Source: Castanea sativa
Lineage: Eukaryota; Streptophyta; Magnoliopsida; Fagales; Fagaceae
DNA length: 64,000 nucleotides
Direction of reading: 5' to 3'
NCBI RefSeq assembly: GCF_040712315.1
Contig: NC_134013.1
Coordinates: 5,553,001 to 5,617,000 of the forward strand
Notes under the pieces: model-generated
Databases searched by the model: none
Seen by the model: the letters and a program-made list of their open reading frames with translations, nothing else
What the model was told of the DNA's origin: nothing
Position numbers and translations under genes: made by a program
In this document: one piece after another, positions 55,488 through 64,000 of the stretch
Numbering within the stretch: position 1 is the first letter of the stretch
Layout: every line of letters begins with the position of its first letter

Positions 55488-55525
<38 letters not shown>
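54499..55525 (+). other. 3' flank of B'
   Basis: Noncoding. The stretch 55160-55380 matches the B flank at 45925-46140. The intervening 54560-55140 is AT-rich DNA absent from the B flank. It contains ACTTTATCTATTTTATTATC, also found in the promoter insertion (53045), so it may be a relative of that MITE. A (TA) run ends at 55510. Confidence 0.5.
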
Positions 55526-56621
55526 AATAAGGAGTGAGCTTGAATTTGTGTGAAATACAAGATCTTGTTTAGACTTCCAATTAAAAAATACGATTTAATT
55601 GCTTTTACTCTAACTTATCTAAGTGCGGAATAAGAGTAAATCTAGCGCAATCACTAGATCTACTCTAGTGCATGCATATGGACAATAAACAATAAAAGTA
55701 AAGCATAAGAGTAAGGGAAGAGAGATGCAAACATAAGATAACACCAAAACATGTTATCGAAGAGAAAACTGAAAAACTCAGCCAAAAACCTCTTTGCAAC
55801 CCTTCAAGTCGAAATTGATCTACTATTGAATAAGTTGGAGTACACGAATAACAAAAGACCCACCAAGCCTAATCTACCCAATGTACTTGAGCCCTCTAAA
55901 CTTCTACTACTAATGGACTTCTCGGAGTCTTGTTTTCACTAGCTTTTCGGATCCCGCAATATGCCCGATTACATCTGCCAAACCTCACCGGCTTCTTTTG
56001 GCAAATTCTCAAAGCTTTCTAAGCTCCAAAACACTCTCTACACTTTGAAAATGTGTGAGTTGTGTTTGGGTACAAATCTCTTCTTAAGGTATGACAATCG
56101 GAGAGAGAAGGAGAAGAGGATACAATGATTTCTCTCTAAAGGATGAGTAACTCTCTCTCTAAAATGGTGTGTGTGTTGTGTTGTAGAAACCTATCTAGGG
56201 TTTTCTTATTGAATATTCTCATTTACTTTTGTGGGTAATAAGGGTATATATAGTATTAGGACTGTGCAAAAGGAAATTGGAGCTGACCTTCCCGACTGGC
56301 GTCAACCTTCCCGCATGGCATCTGCAATCGACCGACAGGGCCGACACCGGCAATCGGAAGGCGAAGGGACATTTGACGTCGGTGTGGTGCAATCATTGGA
56401 GCTGCAATCCCTCACCAATGAGGCGCCGAACCGAACCGATATAAGCAAATCGTTTATTAGTTTTTCAACCTATGGATATGGCGTCGTTTTATTGAATATG
56501 GATTATAATTTTTTTTTTGTACTTAAACAACGTCGTATTGGGTATTATTATAAAAGAAAAGAAAAAACACAAAACGACACCATTTGGTTGAATTGGTTCT
56601 AGGTTTTTAGATTTCCCTCAC

Positions 56622-56628
56622 TATAAAT
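56622..56628 (+). promoter_or_regulatory. TATA box of the hAT transposase gene
   Basis: TATAAAT in CACTATAAATACACTA, followed by a CT-rich leader, lies 102 bp before the first ATG at 56724. Confidence 0.6.
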
Positions 56629-56747
56629 ACACTATATTTCTCTCTCAGAAGACTTAACTCTCTCTCTTACTCTTGCCAGACTGCCACCTCATCGCCTCAT
56701 GTCTGAGCTCGCACCGGTTCACTATGGATAGGCGCCCATTGTCATCA

Positions 56748-58143
56748 GTAAGCCATCTTTGTGTCTTGGGTTATTTTTTTGGTTGTTTGTAGTACAAACT
56801 TTACAATGTTTACATGCTGGGTTTGTGTTTCTTTGTGAATGTTTGCCTTACATGGGTTTGTCACGTTTGTGTTTCTACTTTCTTGTTGTCCTGGGTTTGT
56901 GTTTCATTGTTTCTTGTTATTTTACTTACATGCTACAAGCTTTGTATTGTACTCCGTTTTAACTTTTATGAGAAAACACGTTGTTGGCCCAACTTGTCTA
57001 ATAGAGTTAAATGGACCCAGCAAATATTAAGTGTCTAATAGATATTAAAAGTGTTAAAACTATTAAGTGTCTAATAGACCCAGCAAAGAAATGTTAAAAA
57101 TTAAAATGACCCACTTAATAAGCTGAATTTGTGGTTTCAATTGTTGTTTATGTTTCATCTATTGCAGTTTGTCAGATCTCTACAATTTTTTTTTAAATTT
57201 TTCATTCACTCTAAAAAGTTAGATACATTTTTATTCTCTTAAAGTAACTATAAATTTATAATGAAAAAAAAAAAAGACACATGACATATTTAAATTGAAA
57301 GAATATAAAGTAAAACGCTATGAATGAAATAACTTCAAATTTTTATTGGATATCAATGGGCTGCTTAAATATTTTTTTGGAGGTTTATCTCTATCAGTTA
57401 TGTCTTGTTAAGTGTTAACTATAATAATTTATAAGTAACATGCATCCATCTCTGTCTTTTCTTTTCTATTTTGGATTAGTTTCTGAAGAGTAAGATGGGT
57501 TGATTTCCTTTAAACTTTTGTTCTTCCTCTAAACTTTTTTTATTATAAATTTTTCAGCACTTGTTTGGACTTTGGAGTGTTACATTGTTACTTTAGTCTC
57601 ACTTAATTATTTAAGTAACTTATTGCATTGCATGAGCCAGCTAATTAGTGACTCAGTGTGTCAAAGACTAAGTAGTAAGTACTAATCTTTTTTTTTTTCC
57701 TCCAGCATTTTAATTTTTGAGGGAGACGAGATTGAGAGAGTTCACGCTTTTAATCCTTCACCGAGAGGTAATCACTAAACACTAATCACTCACTATATTT
57801 AGCATTTTCATTTTAAATTTTTAGTACTCAGTAACAACTGCTTTAAGTTTATATATATAAAATTTTATTTTATTTTATATTTATATTGAGAATAATATGA
57901 TGAATTCCTTGTTAATTTCAGTGACATGAATTGTTGAGTAATTTTTGAGTAATGACTAATGATTGTTAGTCTATTATTGTTGCCTTGTTGTAACTAAACT
58001 GATTAGTTATTGCTATTATTGGATCTGGTTGTGACATTCATTGATTGAGAGTGAGCTATTTGATATTATATTTGTTGAAAAATTATAATTTGACATTGTT
58101 GTGGAAACTTTGTTTTTTGGTTGGTTGGAAATTTTTTTATTAG
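56748..58143 (+). other. Intron of the hAT transposase gene
   Basis: TCATCA|GTAAGCC at 56748 and TTTTTTTATTAG| at 58143 are good plant splice sites. The upstream exon holds an ATG at 56724 and eight codons (MDRRPLSS), whose frame continues exactly into the ATG at 58144. The coding sequence may therefore start before the intron. The 1.4 kb between is AT-rich and has no ORF of note. Confidence 0.6.
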
Positions 58144-60106
58144 ATGGATGTCGATGCTCCACCTAGATTTGGTGCTCCTAGGGACCCTAACTCACCTCCT
58201 CCTGATCCTAATCCACCTAAATCTGTAGCACCAATTAGACTTGGGGCATCACTTTCCCCACCGTCACCTAAACAAGGTGGTAAGGACCCATCTATAGTAT
58301 GGCAGCACTTCATTAAGTTGGTTGGTTTTGGTCCCAATAATCTTAGGTCTCAATGCAAGTATTGTAAAAATCAATATAAATGTCATGGTAAGAAAAATGG
58401 TACTTCGGGAATGTTGCAACACATGAAGGTGTGTAAAAAGTGGCATTTTCCCCATGATGATAAACAAAAAACTTTATCTTTCCAAGCCAAGAGAGAAGGG
58501 GAAAGTGGTTCAAATGTGTTAGTGGTTGCAAACTATAGTGAAGAGAGGATAAGGTTGGCGTTGGCAAGGATGATCGTCATTGATAAATTGCCTCTTAAAT
58601 TTGTGGAGCATCAAGGCTTACAAGAATTTATGGAAATAGTTGAGTCTAAGTTTCCTATTCCATATCTCATTACCATTGCAAGGGCTTGTATGAAGATTTT
58701 TTCTAATGAGGTGGATATTTTGAGAAGGGCTTTTGTTGGGCAACGGGTTTGTGTGACAACGGAGACGTCCATACAAAACTTAAACTACATGGTAGTCACC
58801 GCACACTTCATTGATGGGGATTGGACTTACAAAAAGAAAATCTTAAACTTTTGCCCTATAGCTAATCATAAAGGGGACGCCATAGGTAGAGCAGTTGAGT
58901 CATGTTTGTTGAAGTGGGGTATAGACTGGTTGTTTACAACACATTCATGCATATGTGTTGGCAATTGATTCATGCTTCTCCCGCAAGGTTTGAGAAATTT
59001 CAAGAATTTGTTGAAAATGAGAAAATCAAAGCCAAATGTTTGTTGTCCCTTGATGTGCCAACAAGGTGGAATTTCACTTATCTCATGTTAGATTGTGCTT
59101 TGAAATTTGTGAGAGTATTTGATAGGTTAAAAGAGAAGGATGGACATTACAAACTTTATTTTTGTGAATCGGATGGGAATGGGAAAAAGCTCATTGGCCC
59201 TCCTAACTATCTTGATTGAGAAAATGTCAAGACCTTTGTAAAATTTCTTGTCATATTTTAGGAGACAACACTTAGATTTTTTGGGTCTTTGTTTGTCACT
59301 TCTAATAAATACTTCTATGAGATAATTAGCATTGAAAATCAATTGCAACAGTTGTGTAGTGTTGATAGGGATCCACTTTTGAAGAGTATGGCGGTAGATA
59401 TGAAAAAGAAATATGATAAATATTAGGGAAGTATAGATAATATCAATTTGATGCTTTTTGTTGTTGTTGTTCTTGACCCAAGGTATAGATTGAAGTATGT
59501 AAAGTTTTGGTTTAGGGAGTGGTATGGAAAGAACAAGGGGGATGCGATGAGCTTTAAGGTTCGGGATGCATTGAGGAGGTTGTATGTGGAGAGAGTGGGT
59601 CAAAATGGAGCTTCAAGTTCTAGTGGTAGTGGTGTTTCATTGTCTAGGGACTTCAGGTCAAGTATTGACAATGCTTCATTGTTTGATCGCATCAAAAGTT
59701 ATAATAATAGGTTTAAACAACACTTGGCGGACAAGGACAGTGTGGAAAGCAAATCTAAGTTGGATAGGTATTTGTTGGAATCTTCTGAGAACCCTGATGT
59801 GGAAGATTTTGACATCTTGATGTGGTGAAAAATTAATTGTTCTAGATATAGAGTCCTTTCCCAAATTGTCCGTGATGTGTTGATTATTACTGTCTCTACA
59901 GTTGCATCTGAGTCTGCTTTTAGTAAGCGCGTGCGCGCGGGGGGGGGGCGTAGTTCACTATCTTTTAATACAGTTGAAGCCCTTATTTGTACCCAAAATT
60001 GGTTGAAGGATGCAAAGAAAAAAAGACCAATAAAGCTTCGGGAGTGCATGGATAATGCGGAAGATATGGATGATTTTGAGATTGACACTGGTAAATATAT
60101 GTTCAT
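58144..60106 (+). pseudogene. hAT transposase (BED finger, dimerisation domain), broken
   Basis: A proline-rich N terminus is followed by a BED-type zinc finger (CKYCKNQYKCHGKKNGTSGM with LQHMKVC, residues about 75-100). The start of the catalytic domain follows (VTAHFIDGDWTYKKKILNF near 58810) and stops at 58968. After GIDWLF the segment that should carry the second catalytic Asp and the CAHxxN region is missing, and the text resumes in another frame at SPARFEKFQEF (58975). Nonsense codons at 59217, 59260 and 59424, where W or Y would be expected, and a stop at 59826 add to the damage. The C-terminal dimerisation motif is still clear (VSTVASESAFS, SSLSFNTVEALICTQNWL, 59890-60005), but a GC-rich slip of Gs at 59936-59948 distorts it. 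It cannot encode active transposase. Confidence 0.9.
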
Positions 60107-61082
60107 TTTGTTTGTTGTATACTTGCTATTATCATTCGTTTGTGTTAATTATAAATATTCTATTGTTCATAAACGTTTTATTGTTATTAACACGTGTTTA
60201 TTTTGTTTTGTTTAGTATTTTGTATGAGTTCTAGAATGATGCATAGTGCGCAGACTTACTGGATAAAGGAGTTACAAGAATTAATATTCTTTTGCCTATA
60301 TGCTAATTATATCTGTACATGTTATTGGTAGTGGACTTTTCACTAATGGTAGTTATTTAGGTATTCATGGGTGGGATTATTATTGAAGATACAAGCAATT
60401 AACATTCTTTTGCCTAAATGCTAATTTAATTTGTATATCTTTCTTTTGGCATTTATGGACACTGGACAGTGACAAATAGTTCTGTAATACGTTATTAAGT
60501 GGATACATTAACACGTATTGTCATTGACACTGACACACACAGTGATACTAATGATATTATATGCCAAATGATAGTATTTTAGGAGTTGAACTCTTATTGA
60601 GGTAATTTCAAATTATTTTTGCATGGTGAATGAAATGAAAAAATTTGGATTATTATGTGAACAGATTTTTTGCACAGGTTTTGGAATATGTTTTTGTGTG
60701 TTGGCTGGAAGTAGAAAATTATTATTTGACATTTTTACTTTTTTTTTTTAATTTGACTTTTCTTTTGCTTCTGTTTTATGTGTGACTAGATTTTTGATGG
60801 CTTGCTAAATAAAAAAAACTGTTTGTATTTACTTGAAATCTTGAATAGGTTGATATATTGATATTGGGCTTGAAAGCCCAATTTTTTTTATTATTAAAAA
60901 AAACAGTTTTTTTTTCAATATTTCAAACCGACTAAACCGCACCGCAAAAAACTACACTACTATAGGTCGAAAAACCAATTCTAGGTGGTGTGCATTAGTT
61001 CCAATTATGAAAAAATCGATCTCTATCGGTTCGGTAATAAATTTGGAAAAAAATTGCCTCTACCAAACTGCGCACACCCCTA
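60107..61082. other. 3' noncoding part of the hAT element
   Basis: AT-rich sequence without ORFs. Near the end, GGTGGTGTGCATTAGTTCC and AACTGCGCACACCCCTA are opposed copies of the terminal sequence, a subterminal repeat arrangement usual in hAT elements. Confidence 0.55.
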
Positions 61083-64000
61083 TATGGTATGTTTGAAGAG
61101 TAAGAAAGTCACACTTAAAATCCTCCAAGCAAAGAGTTTTGCGGGTACCTCGCGAGATGGCCTATCTCGTGAAGTACTTACGAAATGCAGCCTGACACTT
61201 GACTCTTCAACTTCCAGCATGTGCTTCTCACGTGGCATTTTCGCGGGAAGCATAACTCGTGAATTTCTTGCGAGCTAGTCGCGAAACTACACTAATCTTT
61301 GTTGCATGCTTAATTATTCACTAACTTAATACTAAACCCAATACAATAAAATCCCACAAAATACAAGGAACAAAATTAATGCAATTACAACACTTTTTTA
61401 TCATGGAATAAAGCCAACATAAAACATAGTTATAAATCACAACTTTACAATCTCTTCATTTGGCTATTCCGTGACAAAATACCCTAGAATAGACTCTAGA
61501 CTTAAATGTGAGTTTGAGAACAATGACAAAACTTACTCACATGTAAATCTAAAACTTGTGATGAAGTTGGAACAGAATACCTGTAACTTAAAACACTTGC
61601 ACAAAACACATTAAACCCTCAAGGTAAAACAAGTAATAAAAGGACAAGTATAATGTAACAAGTAAATGTGCAATCAAGTAAACATGATGTGAAACATATG
61701 AGTAGAAAGCAGCTTGATCAAACACAAAACAGTCATATGGAAATGACTACAATGATCACATAGCAAAGCAAATGATCATCCAAACATGCAATCAATAAAT
61801 CATAATGGCATAAATATGTATGCATGTCTAACACATAAACATGATGCGATAAGAGCAACAAAGCATAGATACTAAATGTAACTCAAAGCACCATAAAGCA
61901 AAACAAGAAAACAAACAAAAAGTAAAACAAGCAAAGCAAGATTTTCTTGAAAAGAAATGTCTTCTCCCCCTTGGTATATGCATCTCCCTTATGGCTTTCT
62001 CCCCCTACGAATGTGCACAAGATAGAATTTCTCCACCTAAGAATGTGTATAAGAGTCATATAGAAATGACAATACATTCCGGTATACTCTCTAGTATACT
62101 CTCTCCCTTTTTGTCATGAATAGACAAATGAATCAAGAGGTAGGAGGGAAAGAAAAGAAGATATGAACAAGAGTAATGATACATAAGGGGTGCAAGATGA
62201 ATGAGAAAATGAAGCTCAAACAAAAGATAAAACATCTAAAAAAAATGCTACAAAGCATAAATTAAACATGATATGCTAAGGATGATGGAACAACATATAG
62301 ATCAAGGAATGACATAGACACAAGAACATGTTATATGTGCTAAAAGGTCTAAAAAGACTTAACTAGCATGGGTGAATGCAAAACATGTCAAGTGTTAGAG
62401 TGTGCATCAAAGGTGCATCTAGTGTGCATGTGAGATGCATGACCAATGCATAAGCAAGCACTGATGGGGCAAAGTGTTTAAACCACACAACCAATGATCA
62501 AAACATGATAAACATGAATAATTATGGTGATTCCCAAAAATTGGTACTATCGGAGTCCAAAAGAGTGAAAAAAATACCATAGAGACATTTTATAAAACAC
62601 TTAGAGTGCACACACTACACATATATGTTAAACAATGCATGACCATATGAAAATCTATCCTTAAATACATGTTATTTTTGCCACAAGGAGCCACCATCCA
62701 ACGCAAATAGACATTTCAAACAAAACCCAATCAATAAGATTGACAAAAATTAAGTTTTCCAACCCCCATTTGAGAAATTCCCAACTATGACCATGAAACC
62801 CCTCCAAAACATAATCTAAGGGTCAAAATCAATTAAAAGTGTCAATATTACTTTAGAGATGTTTATGAAGTGTAAAATACTTGAAATTAGTTGGATTTTG
62901 ATGTAAAGGCTTTGAAAAAGGGGGTTTGGAGAGGATAGAGTCATAATAGAGACATATGAGGAGTTTTGGACCAAAAACTCATGAAATATCCATGTAATAG
63001 TTGATCTGGGAATTTCATGAGATAATCTACTCGCGAGTTACTTGTGAATGAGTTGCAAAAGACACCGACCCTGTTTTTAAACACAAAAACAAGCTTGAAA
63101 TATTGAAAAACAAAGTAAGTACAAAACTTAAAGACAAAGAATGATAAAAACACTTCCAAATACAAATAAAATGATCAAAAATCTTTTTGGTTTGATCCAC
63201 GTATGGTTGAGCACACATACATCACATTTGAACATGTACAATCAAATGAAATAAGCATTCATTGAACATTAGTCTTATGTGTTGTTTGTGTGAATCAAGT
63301 ATGAACTAGTTCATAGTCTAGTATGAAACTTCAATGATCAATTCAATCAAGTCATACACAACTAGCACGAAGTCAAGTGACCCATCTCACTAGTAGAAAC
63401 GAACATATATGACCCCCACCAAAGTGTTTACATTTACTTGAAAGCTTTTCATTTGGCTTCCATTTTTCATACTTATTGATCTATACAGCTCAATTTTTTG
63501 ATAAGCGATGCCATGAAATTTTTTATATTTCTTTGAGGAATAAGCATTTGGCTTTGGCATCATACATTTTGAATTAATTTTTGCTCCACCTTTTACTAGT
63601 CAAACTAGCTTTTGAAGCAAGACTTTTTCAACTCTTTCTCTTTTAGAGATTGATGTTTGTAGAGCTTTTTGACATAAGAAAAAAATGTGAGGAGATGTAT
63701 AGGCACAAGTCTACGCGTGTATCAAGATCAAACAAGACTATTGACTAATTATTTATAACAAGCTTGTAGATCTATTTATAACAATCAAACATAGATTTCC
63801 ATATGTCACTTACACTTAGAAAATGTGCACATATAACAAGCTAAGCTCGTAAATGCACTATGTCATTAATACAAAGGTTCTAGGACAAACTCACATGTGA
63901 AAAGTGCTCAAACATATACGATCAAAATTGCATCTAATGCATGGAGAGTCCTACAAATATCGAAAGAATTAGACCAAGGACCAAAAGAGCATAAGCTCCA

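Larger units (their letters stand above)
56257..61082 (+). mobile_element. hAT transposon (4.8 kb), decayed
   Basis: The left end TAGGACTGTGCAAAAGG and the right end in reverse complement, TAGGGGTGTGCGCAG, are short imperfect inverted repeats. They are flanked by TATAGTAT (56249-56256) and TATGGTAT (61083-61090), an 8-bp duplication with one change. An 8-base duplication plus an internal BED-finger/hAT transposase relic identifies the superfamily. Confidence 0.85.
55530..64000 (-). mobile_element. Probable Copia (SIRE/Maximus-like) element, partial, interrupted by a hAT
   Basis: On the minus strand 61880-62110 has phrases such as CCAAGGGGGAGAAG, AGGGGGAGAAAGCC and CAAAAAGGGAGAGAG. These purine-rich GGGGGAGA words are typical of the untranslated part before the 3' LTR in SIRE/Maximus-type Copia elements. 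The stretch 55530-56248 joined to 61091-61280 (with repeated TCGCGAG-type words) may be its 3' LTR, split by the hAT. No gag-pol is in view; the element would continue beyond 64000. The ends were not defined, so this is tentative. No gene is seen in 61.1-64 kb. Confidence 0.45.

Noticed and set aside
62941..63218. Short minus-strand ORFs near the right edge
   Set aside because: Phe/Ser-rich low-complexity translations within probable Copia untranslated sequence; no domain.

Overview
The window is nuclear DNA of a flowering plant: AT-rich, transposon-loaded, with intronless plant-type carboxylesterase (CXE) genes, TA/CT microsatellites, a tRNA-derived SINE, Tourist-like and hAT MITEs, Helitrons and a Tat-lineage Ty3/Gypsy element. 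The LTR and antisense-ORF sequences look like those common in woody rosids such as Fagaceae. That placement is inference from familiarity, not a search.

Layout. 1-3 kb: two MITEs and a solo LTR (perfect target-site duplication GAGAC). 3.0-21.6 kb: a promoter-like stretch (two CACGTG boxes, TATA), then about 15.7 kb of T-rich, self-similar direct repeats without coding potential, then a 138-codon exon for a small alanine-rich protein of unknown function. The T-rich block may be a giant 5'-UTR intron of that gene or a separate noncoding locus. 23.3-54.5 kb: a CXE cluster (alpha/beta-hydrolase, 2-hydroxyisoflavanone-dehydratase-like) of five loci in two subtypes. Order: A (23.5 kb), A' (37.6 kb), B (44.8 kb), A'' (48.5 kb), B' (53.4 kb). 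Homologous spacers show that an A-B cassette was duplicated. Only B looks like a complete catalytic enzyme. A has a 1-bp frameshift before the catalytic His, A' is 5'-truncated and its nucleophile Ser is Ile, A'' is broken by deletions and a hAT MITE, and B' is a full-length ORF whose nucleophile Ser is Gly.

Mobile DNA. An 11.7-kb Tat-lineage Gypsy element (24737-36412, minus strand, TSD CATGC) sits just 3' of gene A; the A' flank preserves the matching empty site. The element carries an antisense extra ORF with a probable intron and a 149-bp tandem array. The same LTR family also left solo LTRs at 1417-2143 and 40926-41703. A 2.9-kb nested cluster of short Helitrons, a MITE and a solo LTR separates A' from B and is missing from the sister interval. 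At 55.5-64 kb a decayed hAT element (56257-61082) is nested in what looks like a minus-strand Copia (SIRE/Maximus-like) element running off the window.

The most unusual items are the expressed-looking but Ser-less CXE at 53.4 kb, the self-similar T-rich block, and the two extra structures inside the Gypsy element. No prokaryotic, CRISPR or viral system is present.
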